Below, piece by piece: positions 35,493 to 44,448 of a DNA stretch of 64,000 bases (positions within the stretch are counted from its first letter, which is position 1; each line of letters begins with the position of its first letter). The translations under genes were made by a program, and so were the position numbers. The notes beneath the pieces are model-generated. The model had not been told where the DNA came from, searched no databases, and saw only the letters and a list, made by a program, of their open reading frames with translations. The stretch spans positions 439,001-503,000 of the forward strand of contig NZ_JAKFYQ010000001.1 of the NCBI RefSeq assembly GCF_021533835.1, read 5' to 3'. Source of the DNA: Synechococcus sp. Nb3U1. Lineage in GTDB: Bacteria > Cyanobacteriota > Cyanobacteriia > Thermostichales > Thermostichaceae.

Positions 35493-36296
35493 TTAGCGGG
35501 AACGTCCAGCTGAGAGAGGGCGCAGGTGATGATCCTGAGCGGTACCGTGCATGGCTTCTTGCAAACGGGCCGAAACTTCGCGGCAGTAGTCGTTGTAGAG
35601 GGGTGAGGTGCGAAACTCCTCCGAGCGGGGATAGGGCGCATCGATGGGGATATCGGCCACCACCCGACCTGGGCGAGCTGCCATCACCACCACTCGATTG
35701 GAGAGGTAAACTGCCTCATAAATGTTGTGGGTGACAAAGATCACCGTCCAGCGTTTTGCTTGCCATAGTTCCAGTACATCACTGTTTAATTTGCTGCGGG
35801 TGATCTCATCCAAGGCCCCAAACGGTTCATCCATCAACAGCACTTGGGGTTTGGTGACCAGCGCTCGGGCAATGGAAACCCGCATCCGCATCCCACCCGA
35901 TAACTCCCGTGGAAAACTGCGCTCAAACCCCCGTAAACTCACCAGTTGCAACGATTCCAACACATCTTGGTCGGCCTTTTGCTTGGGTTCACCCGCCAGC
36001 TTGAGGGGAAGCCGCACATTGTCCATCACTGTTGCCCAAGGCATGAGAGCTGGTTCTTGGAAGACAAAAGCCAGCTTGGGGTTCTCCGTCAAGGATTGAC
36101 CCCATTCGATGGAGCCTGTGGTCATACCCCCCAGACCCGCGATCAGCCGCAGCACCGTACTTTTGCCACAACCGGATGGCCCTACCAAGCTGACAAACTG
36201 CCCTTCTTGGATGGTCATGTTCATGTCTTGCAAAGCCACCGTGCCATTGGAGTAAACTTTGCTGACATGGCTGAGGGTAATCACAGGAGCGGACAT
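35493..36296 (-). CDS. NitT/TauT-type ABC transporter ATP-binding protein
   Basis: 267-aa SsuB/TauB-like ATPase, cytoplasmic. Walker A GPSGCGKST, Q-loop AFVFQEPALMPWATV, signature LSGGMRMRVSIARAL, Walker B LLMDEPFGALDE and the switch His in FVTHNIYEAVYLSNR are all present. The ATG at 36296 is preferred over one nine bases upstream. Together with the permease gene that follows on the same strand it forms a two-gene importer unit lacking its binding protein. Confidence 0.87.
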   Translation of the reverse strand: MSAPVITLSHVSKVYSNGTVALQDMNMTIQEGQFVSLVGPSGCGKSTVLRLIAGLGGMTTGSIEWGQSLTENPKLAFVFQEPALMPWATVMDNVRLPLKLAGEPKQKADQDVLESLQLVSLRGFERSFPRELSGGMRMRVSIARALVTKPQVLLMDEPFGALDEITRSKLNSDVLELWQAKRWTVIFVTHNIYEAVYLSNRVVVMAARPGRVVADIPIDAPYPRSEEFRTSPLYNDYCREVSARLQEAMHGTAQDHHLRPLSAGRSR

Positions 36297-36775
36297 AGCT
36301 AACAATTCCTAAGGCTGAGGATAACGGGATCCCATTCCAAACAGGACGGGGCAACCTATTCATCGTAGACAGAATAGCCCTCACCGCCGCTGCTACTTGG
36401 TAGGCATGACTACAACTTTTGCCCTCAGGTCAGCCTTTTGGGGAGTTTCTCACGGAAAACTTGCGAGATACAGATCCTGAAGTTTGGCTATTTCGGTTCC
36501 ATTGGGTTGGGTTGACCTTGACTCCGCGCTCGTTGATCTCTGCGGTTTATGTCGAATGACTGGAAGCTTGTTTTCTGAAAGCGGGGTTACAGGGTTGTGA
36601 GCACAGGAGGCGCAACTTTGACTGCGCTTAGGCAACGCATGGAAGAGCAGAGTTAGAACGATTACCCGAAAGACTGTTGGCAGTTGTAGTGAAAGCAGAG
36701 ACTGCCTTCCTTACCTCAACAGCAACGTGCTAACGCGAGGTTAGTAGAATGCAGCGAATTTTGTTCAACACTACT
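36297..36775. other. Intergenic region, nothing recognised
   Basis: About 480 bases between the ABC ATPase start and the DUF2996 gene end. A 61-codon minus frame (36450-36635) is not protein-like. I found no tRNA, riboswitch or clear terminator; TPP-riboswitch core sequences are absent on both strands. Confidence 0.4.
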
Positions 36776-37246
36776 TCAATACCACTGCTGGGCATAAAGC
36801 CGCTGTACCAGGTAAAACACCAGCAGATTGACATCCACCCGCCGTTCATCGATCATGAACGACTCAATGGTGCTGGCTGGGGATCCCTCGGTAGCACAGC
36901 GAAAGAACTTACGACCGTTGAGGGATCCCTCGGCGAACAACACACTAAATTGCTTTTTTCCGCCCGCAAAGGAGCCAAGCAAGGTTTTTCCCTCTAGGCG
37001 CAGTTGCAGATCCTCCACTCCCCGTTTTTGAAAAGCAGCCACCGCAGCTGGGATCACATCCTCAGTGATTTCTTGCTCAAAGGGTTTTTCTTCTTTAGCT
37101 TTAGCTGCTTTCTTGCCAGCTGCTTTTGGGGTTGCTTCAGCACCATCTGACTCGGGGGCAGCTGGTTTGGCAGCTTTGGCTCGAGAGGGCTTTTGGGCAG
37201 CGGCCTCTTCGGGCACAGAGGTTTCCGGGGTAGGTTCTCCAGACAT
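36776..37246 (-). CDS. DUF2996 family protein
   Basis: 156-aa protein. The first 55 residues are a low-complexity Ala/Lys/Pro/Glu linker (AAAQKPSRAKAAKPAAPESD and KAAGKKAAKAKEEKPF). The folded C-terminal 90 residues match the cyanobacterial DUF2996 pattern (FEQEITEDVIPAAVAAFQKRGV, GKKQFSVLF, EGSPASTIESFMIDERRVDVNLLVFYLVQRL). Function unknown, soluble, cytoplasmic. ATG at 37246 is chosen; a longer frame to 37294 only adds nonconserved residues. It ends the run starting with ndhM on the same strand. Confidence 0.75.
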   Translation of the reverse strand: MSGEPTPETSVPEEAAAQKPSRAKAAKPAAPESDGAEATPKAAGKKAAKAKEEKPFEQEITEDVIPAAVAAFQKRGVEDLQLRLEGKTLLGSFAGGKKQFSVLFAEGSLNGRKFFRCATEGSPASTIESFMIDERRVDVNLLVFYLVQRLYAQQWY

Positions 37247-37309
37247 AGGAAAAGCGCTCCAGCGATAAGTGCAGACAGAAATCCAGTTCAACAAGCAATG
37301 AGCAAGATA

Positions 37310-37675
37310 CTAGCCTTTGGGGATGTACTGACCGACAATTTCTTCCGCCGGGATCTGGGGGAAACCCATGCTGAAGTTGGGGGTACGCCCCTGTAGGTTG
37401 TAGGCGATCTCCCCTTGCTTAAGCAGAGACCGAATGAAGTGCTCCAGATCCGATCCAATACGGCGCATATTGTACTCCGTTAAGTCCCGACCTTTGTAGC
37501 CCGCTACCAACTCCTCGAAGTGGGCATAGACCTTCTGGAGGGCGGCATCATTCCAGACCAGCTCGTTGTCCGGATCAACATCCAGGGTGAACAGGTCTTC
37601 TCGGGGCAGGAAGTCGTTATTCGCCGTGACCTCACCAGCAAAAATATGAACGTGGCGGGTGGTGCATTTCAGCAT
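37310..37675 (-). CDS. ndhM: NDH-1 complex subunit M
   Basis: Oxygenic-photosynthesis-specific subunit of the NDH-1 complex, located in its hydrophilic arm, and required for cyclic electron flow and respiration in cyanobacteria. 121 aa, the normal length, with the diagnostic segments MLKCTTRHVHIFAGEV, LDVDPDNELVWNDAALQKVY, NMRRIGSDLEHFIRSLL and FSMGFPQIP. The start is the ATG at 37675. It lies about 60 bases upstream of the DUF2996 gene on the same strand. Confidence 0.92.
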   Translation of the reverse strand: MLKCTTRHVHIFAGEVTANNDFLPREDLFTLDVDPDNELVWNDAALQKVYAHFEELVAGYKGRDLTEYNMRRIGSDLEHFIRSLLKQGEIAYNLQGRTPNFSMGFPQIPAEEIVGQYIPKG

Positions 37676-37836
37676 TGCAATGGCTCCGGTTGGGATCCTA
37701 CGCTTTTTCTTAAGGTATCATCCCTCTTGCTGCTCAGAGGATCTCTGCTGCCAAGATTCCAGAAGATCGCTATTATGACTGGGCTGGGGCTCACGGAAAG
37801 ACGGGCCTGCAAAGTCTCTGGGTCACCACAGATACT

Positions 37837-38973
37837 TCAAGGTTTGGGCACGACAGGACTTGAGCTGGTCAAATCGGTAGTGGTGAGAGCAACCAGTAGT
37901 GCTTCCGGGCTGACGGGAAACGGCAAGTGATGAATGTCTGATCCTGCTTGGCAGGCCACTTGAGCTGCTTGTAGGAGTTCGGCGGATCCCAGATGAGCTA
38001 GGTTCAAATCTCGCAAATTGAGGGGCAAGCCCACCTGACGATAAAACTCCATCAACTGGGTACGTGCCGCCAAAGCCAATTGACTCCCTTGCAGGATCTC
38101 TTCGAGGCGCAATTGGGCCAGGATCCCGAAGGCAACCTTTTCGCCGTGCAGGGTGGCACGATGCCCCAACAGATGTGTCAAACCATTGTGAACCGCATGG
38201 GCTGCTACTGTACGACATTTGGCCCCTCCCATGCCGCCGACGATCCCCGCCAGGCAAATACAGGCATCGACCACCTGCTTCCAGGCCACTCCACCGGGTC
38301 TTTGTAGGGCCGCCAGGGATCCCTGGAGCAGCAAATCCCGCAAAACGCGGGCCTGTTGCACTGCCCCAATTACCAAGGCATCCTCAGAAGCGCCACTACT
38401 GACGGAAGACTCATACCACTTGGCCAAGGCATCCCCAATTCCAGCTACCAAGGTGCGCGGTGGGGCTTGTCGAATCAGGTTGTAGTCGAGAATAAGGGCA
38501 TCAGGCGCTTTGTCCAACGCCACATCCTGTTGAAAGGCTCCGGCATTGGAGTAGATATTGGAGAGAGCGCTCCAGGCGGCACAAGTGGCTGCAGAAGTGG
38601 GCACGGTCACAATCGGGAGCCGCAATCGATGGGCTACTAATTTGGACGCATCTAGGGCTTTGCCTCCACCCACCCCCAGGATGCCGGTGATCTGTTCCGC
38701 TGTTGTCAGAGCCTGCAAACGCTCCAACTCTAACTCGCTACAATCCACACCGTAGGTTGTCCAGTGGGTTCGAATCTCTGGATCCCGAGCAAAATTTTGC
38801 TCAAGAGCCGGCTGCACCACCGCCAAGGATCGTTCTCCCCCGATCACCAGCACATGGGATCCCAGTACAGTTAGGGGAACCCACTCTAGAATGTGGTGCC
38901 CCCGATACACTCGGCCTGGGGCAGGAATGGCAACATCAAAATCCAACTCAAAGTCAGAAGGGGTGCTCAACAT
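37837..38973 (-). CDS. Iron-containing (GldA-like) alcohol dehydrogenase family protein
   Basis: 378-aa group III alcohol dehydrogenase, glycerol-dehydrogenase branch. NAD-binding segments ILGVGGGKALDASKLVAHRL and PIVTVPTSAATCAAWS are typical, and metal ligands come from Asp in GIGDALAKWYE, His in AHAVHNGLTHLL and His in LHGEKVAFG. The reaction is oxidation/reduction of an alcohol or hydroxy compound; the substrate is not assignable. ATG at 38973 chosen over a TTG at 38979. Confidence 0.83.
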   Translation of the reverse strand: MLSTPSDFELDFDVAIPAPGRVYRGHHILEWVPLTVLGSHVLVIGGERSLAVVQPALEQNFARDPEIRTHWTTYGVDCSELELERLQALTTAEQITGILGVGGGKALDASKLVAHRLRLPIVTVPTSAATCAAWSALSNIYSNAGAFQQDVALDKAPDALILDYNLIRQAPPRTLVAGIGDALAKWYESSVSSGASEDALVIGAVQQARVLRDLLLQGSLAALQRPGGVAWKQVVDACICLAGIVGGMGGAKCRTVAAHAVHNGLTHLLGHRATLHGEKVAFGILAQLRLEEILQGSQLALAARTQLMEFYRQVGLPLNLRDLNLAHLGSAELLQAAQVACQAGSDIHHLPFPVSPEALLVALTTTDLTSSSPVVPKP

Positions 38974-39156
38974 CGGCAACAGCTTGGCAGGAAAGGGCTC
39001 AACAGCGGCTTAGTGTCCAGGAACACAGTGATGCTCCTAGCTGTAAATCTTATCTTGCCTCAGTCAGATACTCTGCCCAAAGCTAATTCAAAGCGGATAA
39101 GTACAGCCATCATCAGCGACACTGAAGCTAGCAAAAGGCTGGAGGTGTTGTACTCT

Positions 39157-40598
39157 ATGACACAAATCTCTTCCAAAGATAGCCTATCCATCCAGGGATC
39201 CCTTCAACCTGGGGCCCTTCACTTGTCCAGCCCATTTAGTCCTCCCTCTCAACCCATGTCTCGTCCAGAGCGGCAAGCTGCTGGTCAGGCGTTGCGTCAA
39301 ACTGTACCCCGATCCCTTCACCGAGAATGGCAACCCTCTCAGGCCCGTCAGGATCCGATTGCGCTCATTGAATTGAACAGTCCAACCAGGGGCGGAGGGC
39401 AGAGTTAATCCCAATTCGTTACTGGCGCATGATGCAATCTCCGTTCACGTTTCTACGGGGTAGCGCGATTGTTATGACAGCGGATTTGGCCACTACACCC
39501 TATACCGGGATCCCGGTACAAGCCTGTGGAGATTGTCATCTGCTGAATTTTGGTGGATTTGCCACCCCCGAACGAAATCTAGTCTTTGATATCAACGATT
39601 TTGACGAGACCTTGATAGCGCCCTGGGAATGGGATCTAAAACGACTGGCAACCAGTATTTATGTCGCTGGCCAAGCCTTACAACTGCCAGATCTTGCCTG
39701 TGTTGTAGCAACCCGAGCTTGCGCCCGAGCCTATCGACTGGCTCTAGCCCAATACAGCCAAATGCGAACCTTGGATGTGTGGTATGCCCGATTGGATGCG
39801 GATTGGCTAATTGAGCATGCGCCGGATACAGATACACGCAAGCATTGGATAGACATGGCGAAGAGAGCCTTTCAACAAAATATGAGTCGAAAAGCTCAAA
39901 AAATAACAGAAAAAATCAATGGAAAATGGCAATTTATTGAGGATTATCCTCTATTATTTCATCCTCCTAATCGCTCGGATTATTTTTCAGAAGTAGCCAC
40001 TCTTTTTGAGGACTACCGAGATAGTTTACAGTGGGATAGACAGTTCTTATTAGATCGCTATCAATTGGTGGATGTAGCCCTCAAGGTTGTGGGAGTGGGT
40101 AGTGTCGGCACCCATTGTGGTGTAGCCTTGTTATTAGATGCTAATGGGGATCCCCTGCTGTTACAGTATAAACAAGCCCAGCCCTCCGTCTTAGAATCTC
40201 ATCTAGAACCATCTACACATGAGCATGCAGGGCAACGCATTGTCACAGGGCAACGTTTGATCCAAGCCGCCAGTGATATTTTTCTGGGTTGGACGAGCAA
40301 TACTGACGGACAAGACTTTTATTTTCGGCAATTAAAAGATTGGAAAACCTCTGTTAAGCTCAAAGGAATGTCAGCCTGTAGCCTGGAAGACTACTCTGAG
40401 ATTTGTGGTTCTGCTCTGGCTCGTACTCATTCTCGGACGGGGGATGCAGCAATGATCAGCGGATATCTGGGAAAGACAGACACTTTTGATCAATTGATCA
40501 CAGATTTTGCAATAGCTTATGCCCATCAAGTGGAGTTAGACTTTCAACGCCTAATAGAGGCAGTGAAATCTGGGCGCATCACTGCTAAAGAAAGGTAA
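39157..40598 (+). pseudogene. DUF2252 family protein gene with a -1 frameshift
   Basis: The first frame from ATG 39157 encodes the DUF2252 N-terminus (RQAAGQALRQTVPRSLHREW, then RQDPIALIELNS) but stops at 39406. The continuation NQGRRAELIPIRYWRMMQSPF, then QACGDCHLLNFGGF, FDINDFDETLIAPWEWDLKRL and so on, is in the next frame and runs to 40598. The register changes between about 39379 and 39384; adding one base there restores a continuous 480-residue protein. Downstream sequence is otherwise intact, so inactivation is recent, or ribosomal slippage or a sequencing error must be considered. Function of DUF2252 (kinase-like fold suggested) is unproven. Confidence 0.8.
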
Positions 40599-40648
40599 AA
40601 TAGGACTTGTTTGAAGTATAGATCTTACTAGCTCTTAAGTCAAGTAAC

Positions 40649-41929
40649 CTATACAATAGTATTATTTTTTAGACTAGGAAGTTGAACCGTTACCATCGTT
40701 CCCGAAAAAGATGATTCAATCAACAGTTCGCCTTTGTGAGCTGTAATAATTCGCTTGCAGATAGCTAGCCCCAGCCCTGTTCCTGAAGGTTTTGTAGAGC
40801 AAAAAGGGGTAGTGAGTTTTGGTAATATATCGGTTGGTATAGGTTCACCCTTATTATGAAACTGAATAGTTATGTAACCAGGATTAACATCTGAAATAAT
40901 GGAGCAAGTGACTGTTTCTTGAAGAGGAATTGCTTCAAAGGCATTTCGTAGTATGTTGATAAAAACCTGCCTTAGCTTATCCTTATCCGCTAACACGGAA
41001 AAAACTTGCCTTTCACGACAGTAACTCACAAAACGTCCTTTGGCTTCAGGTAGTTCTTGCACCTGACTAATGATGTCATCCAAAAACTCACCAGCATCTA
41101 GGCTGACAAGATTCAGAATTTGTGGTTTGGCATAACTCAGTATTTCTTGCAGCAATCGATTGAGTCGCTGTGCTTCTTCAACAGCAAGAGTAAGTCTCTC
41201 TTGATCAGCATCGGATTTTAATCTTCGTTCAGCATATTCTAACCCCATCTCGATCGTGGTCAGTGGGTTTCGCACCTCGTGAACGATCATAGCTGTAAAT
41301 TCACCAATAGCAGCCAAGCGCTCTCGCTCAAGGAAGTTCTCTTGGGATTTTTTTAGCTCAGCAGAATAAGATAAAACTTCTTGAGACAAGCACTGATTTA
41401 ATCTCAATTGCTGTTGATAAAGCCGATGATTTTCGATGGCGATAGAGGTTCTTTGTGCAAATAGCTCAATGATGTTAATTTCAGAAGCAAGAAAGAGTCT
41501 TGGCTTTTCCAGAAAGGAGCAGATTGTGCCAATGACATCCCCATCTCCAATTTTAAGGGGTACGCCTAAATAAGCAAGATAGTTCGAAGGCACTTTGTTG
41601 GAGTAAAGAAGCTGGCGACTATCAGGGATGATCACTGGCTTTCCAGATTGGATTACGTCTTCAATTAAAGTGTCATGCAGCAAAAAACCACTATTCTGAT
41701 CCATTTCAATAGTACTAGCAATAATCTCAACTTTGTCTTCCGAAGAAATCGTAACAATTGTCCAGTCAGACTGAATAAATCGACTAACTCCTCTAACAAT
41801 TTCTGTCAGATATGTCTCTAAATCTCTTGAGCGATAGCTAAGTGCAGTCAAATAGTCTAACTCAGTGAAGGGATGTGGAAAGGACAAGAAGCTTGAAAAA
41901 TCAGGAGAAGAATAAATCTGATTACACAT
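40649..41929 (-). CDS. GAF-domain sensor histidine kinase, orphan
   Basis: 426 aa, soluble. A GAF domain covers about residues 25-170 (RSRDLETYLTEIVRGVSRF, GTICSFLEKPRLF). Next come a coiled coil, HisKA with phospho-acceptor His in MIVHEVRNPLTTIEMGLEYAERRL, and HATPase with N-box INILRNAFEAIP and G-box GTGLGLAICKRIITAHKGEL. GAF suggests sensing of a small ligand or chromophore; the chromophore-binding Cys of bilin-binding GAF domains is not evident. ATG at 41929 is preferred, with TGAGGT upstream. No response-regulator gene is adjacent. Confidence 0.85.
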   Translation of the reverse strand: MCNQIYSSPDFSSFLSFPHPFTELDYLTALSYRSRDLETYLTEIVRGVSRFIQSDWTIVTISSEDKVEIIASTIEMDQNSGFLLHDTLIEDVIQSGKPVIIPDSRQLLYSNKVPSNYLAYLGVPLKIGDGDVIGTICSFLEKPRLFLASEINIIELFAQRTSIAIENHRLYQQQLRLNQCLSQEVLSYSAELKKSQENFLERERLAAIGEFTAMIVHEVRNPLTTIEMGLEYAERRLKSDADQERLTLAVEEAQRLNRLLQEILSYAKPQILNLVSLDAGEFLDDIISQVQELPEAKGRFVSYCRERQVFSVLADKDKLRQVFINILRNAFEAIPLQETVTCSIISDVNPGYITIQFHNKGEPIPTDILPKLTTPFCSTKPSGTGLGLAICKRIITAHKGELLIESSFSGTMVTVQLPSLKNNTIV

Positions 41930-41972
41930 GCTAACAGACCTCAAATCAAATAATTGTGTCTATTTTTTGTTA

Positions 41973-42515
41973 TCATGGATTAGTCTTGATAAGAGACTCA
42001 ATTAACTCTTCTAGATTTTGAATGCCTTGATACTTGATGCCGTTAATGAAAAAGGTTGGTGTTGCATTCACACCGCTCTTTATACCACTTTCAATGTCTG
42101 CCTGTACTCGTGCCATATGACAATCACTAGTCATCTCCGCTAAGAACTGATCAACATCTAAATAGAGGGCAATGGCATACTCAACCAAATGACTATCCGT
42201 GAGATTTGACTGATTCTCTAATAAATGACCATGCATCTCCCAGAACCTGTTCTGTGAGGCAGCAGCTTCAGCAGCTTCAGCAGCATGATACGCTTCAGGA
42301 TGAATATCAGATTGTGGGAAATGACGAAAAATAAACCTAAACTGATCTCCAAACCTCTTTCGAATTAACTGAATGATAAAATGAGCAACTCGACACTCAG
42401 GGCATTGATAATCACCATATTCGACAAGTGTTACTTGAGCTGTATGGCTACCTTGACAATGATCACGTTCACTAATCGGAGGAATAAGCTGACTAAGCAC
42501 TTGGGCTGAAACCAT
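41973..42515 (-). CDS. DsbA-like thioredoxin-fold protein
   Basis: 180 aa. Thioredoxin-fold with the redox motif CPEC in VEYGDYQCPECRVAHFIIQLI and the cis-Pro loop GVNATPTFFINGIKYQG; the intervening helical insertion is typical of DsbA/Na-H-antiporter-associated proteins. No signal peptide, so cytoplasmic. ATG at 42515 is chosen. The open frame extends to 42629 only because a 21-bp tandem duplication and the MITE happen to stay open; those 38 residues include a PKTTTRI repeat. Confidence 0.75.
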   Translation of the reverse strand: MVSAQVLSQLIPPISERDHCQGSHTAQVTLVEYGDYQCPECRVAHFIIQLIRKRFGDQFRFIFRHFPQSDIHPEAYHAAEAAEAAASQNRFWEMHGHLLENQSNLTDSHLVEYAIALYLDVDQFLAEMTSDCHMARVQADIESGIKSGVNATPTFFINGIKYQGIQNLEELIESLIKTNP

Positions 42516-42542
42516 TTTAGAGACCCCACAGGATAGAAAGTC

Positions 42543-42584
42543 GATTCTTGTTGTTGTTTTAGGGATTCTTGTTGTTGTTTTAGG
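42543..42584. repeat. Perfect tandem duplication, 2 x 21 bp
   Basis: The 21-bp unit at 42543-42563 (GATTCTTG... ...TTTTAGG) is repeated exactly at 42564-42584, ending 3 bases before the left end of the MITE at 42588. The 15-bp tandem at 29111-29140 has the same position relative to its element. Confidence 0.85.
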
Positions 42585-42587
42585 GTT

Positions 42588-42694
42588 TACAGCCTTTTCC
42601 GACTTCACACAGACCCATAAGCTAGGCAAAAGACCTTATAGAGCAAAGAGTTGATCTGAAACTGCTGTATCAGATAATCCTAGAAAAGGCTGTA
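42588..42694. mobile_element. MITE, copy B (107 bp)
   Basis: Starts TACAGCCTTTTC and ends GAAAAGGCTGTA, perfect inverted termini flanked by TA. Its whole length aligns with copy C at 47186-47292 with about 17 differences in 107 positions. No open frame. It lies upstream of the DsbA-like gene, between it and the secreted-protein gene. Confidence 0.75.
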
Positions 42695-42862
42695 ACTCTA
42701 ACTTGAACTAGCATGATGGCAACTAAGATTGCAATTGTGAAGAGTGTGCTGCTCAGATCCTTACTCTCTATTATCGATTAATCTCATGAGAGAATCGATA
42801 AAGGAAAGTACATCGAGATCTCATTTGAGGAACAGAGCAGCTGTAATTTTTCCTGATTTGAA

Positions 42863-44077
42863 TTAGTTGATCCGATAAACTACTGGACAATTGACAATAA
42901 ACCCTACTGCCCTCAGATCTCCACCATCTAGGGATTTAATAAATCCCTTGGCAGCCATATCCTCAATATGTACAGCATCGGTCATTCGTGCGCGATACCC
43001 TTTCTGAACAGCTTCATCCGTCCATACTGCTGGGAAAATGCGCCACATTGGACTGTAATCCAAATTAAGTGTAGGGATCCCTCCCAATACATTGAGAGGG
43101 CCCCGTCCATCATTCAAAGCGCTGTACAAGCCTTGTCGATGTGGATTCTCCAAGCCTGTAGCACCATTTACAAATACATAAATCCGTTCAGCAGATTCCC
43201 CAGGCAAAGCATCTTCATTGGCAAAGGGAAGATCTTCCATTGCAGGAGTATAAGTTGCTGTTTCTAGAGCTGCAACAGTTGGATCGTTCGATTCTGTAGA
43301 AAGATAGAGGATAGGTTTGCCAAAGGTAAATCCGAGAGTCAGAGCCATGGTCACGGTGCCATCCCGTGGACAAATAGATATCACTTTGTCATGTACTAAA
43401 TCATGATTAGCTTTACCATCACAGAAAACATTTAACTGTTCCTCTGTTTGATTAAAAGCTAACATCGGCGCGTTGAATAATACATCCTTGGTGGCATTCG
43501 TTACTTTAACTAGTGGTGTGTAAGAGACATCCCCAATGGATCCCGGCATGACTGCTTCAGGAGGGAAAGGAGCATCAGAAGCCCCAGGAGTTATACTTAA
43601 CTTTGGACTGAAATCTACCTTGCCCTGACTAAAGATCCAGGTGCCATCCTTACTAATTGTGGCTGTACGTTGATTCCGTCCCGTGTAACCATAGGCCAGC
43701 TTGGGCGAATAGTTAACTCCGTGGAGGTCAGATAAGTTCTGGTCAGTGGAATCGGTAATAATAAACCAGACTGTTTCGCCAGAGGCTAGTTGCCCCTTGT
43801 GCAAAGGAAGAGTAGCTGTGCCAGCAACCAGATCGATATGTGCTGACTTCATCAACAACACTGGCCCGAGGAAGGATGGATTGATTTCAGAGGGTGAGGG
43901 TTGTCCAACAACAATTTTTAGATCAGGCTGGAGGAAGTCTGGAGCAGGACGTGCTTCATGATAGGGTTTAGCTTCGATTCCTCGATTGATCACCTCAGCT
44001 TGACTTTTGGGAATCGTCAACACCATGCAGCTTCCTGCAAGCATTGCTATTAAATTGGCCCAATTTCTTCTCAACAT
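42863..44077 (-). CDS. Secreted protein of unknown function, 404 aa
   Basis: N-terminal signal peptide (MLRRNWANLIAMLAGSCMVL, cleavage near SQAEV), then a long beta-rich mature region with no transmembrane helices. Visible segments: LKIVVGQPSPSEINPSF, SGETVWFIITDSTDQNLSDLHGVNYSPKLAYGY, CDGKANHDLVHDK, YVFVNGATGLENPHRQGLYSALNDGRG and MWRIFPAVWTDEAVQKGYRARMTD. I do not recognise the family. A GGGATCCC site lies near its 3' end (43073), the only exact one for kilobases around. It sits upstream of a NarL/NarX-type regulatory pair on the same strand, which may control it. No catalytic motif can be named. Confidence 0.75.
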   Translation of the reverse strand: MLRRNWANLIAMLAGSCMVLTIPKSQAEVINRGIEAKPYHEARPAPDFLQPDLKIVVGQPSPSEINPSFLGPVLLMKSAHIDLVAGTATLPLHKGQLASGETVWFIITDSTDQNLSDLHGVNYSPKLAYGYTGRNQRTATISKDGTWIFSQGKVDFSPKLSITPGASDAPFPPEAVMPGSIGDVSYTPLVKVTNATKDVLFNAPMLAFNQTEEQLNVFCDGKANHDLVHDKVISICPRDGTVTMALTLGFTFGKPILYLSTESNDPTVAALETATYTPAMEDLPFANEDALPGESAERIYVFVNGATGLENPHRQGLYSALNDGRGPLNVLGGIPTLNLDYSPMWRIFPAVWTDEAVQKGYRARMTDAVHIEDMAAKGFIKSLDGGDLRAVGFIVNCPVVYRIN

Positions 44078-44448
44078 AGTTTAATGTCCTTAGATAAGGA
44101 ATAAGCCTTTGGGTTTAGCCGATCGACTAAGCGATGGCTTCTCCACTGGGCTGAATATCCCTCACTGTACTGGGAAAATTCCTTTCTCTTACTATGCTGA
44201 AGACGATGATTTCTTTCCTAAGAAAGTTGAGTCTATTTCCTATTCCAATGGGTAGGGGTATGTTCAGGATAAAATCATATTGTAGCTTTTTTCTGATTGG
44301 CATATAACTGAACCTAAAGATAATACTTTTTGAACAGGGAATTAGATTGTGTTAGTCATAGCAGATAATAAGCTCTAGCCCTTCTGGACTGGGGATAAGC
44401 GATCTTTGTCATGAGAAGATGTGAATTAAAATGCTGGAGAAGTTTGTA
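44078..44448. other. Promoter-containing gap, no gene seen
   Basis: 371 AT-rich bases between the LuxR-family gene end and the secreted-protein start, both on the minus strand. It presumably contains the promoter of the secreted-protein gene. I saw no clear operator or terminator. Confidence 0.4.

Noticed and set aside
36297..36775. TPP riboswitch upstream of the NitT/TauT-type importer
   Set aside because: Looked for CTGAGA and the ACCTGA core on both strands without success.
42516..42629. N-terminal 38-residue extension of the DsbA-like protein
   Set aside because: It is made of the tandem duplication and the edge of the MITE; the domain start fits ATG 42515.
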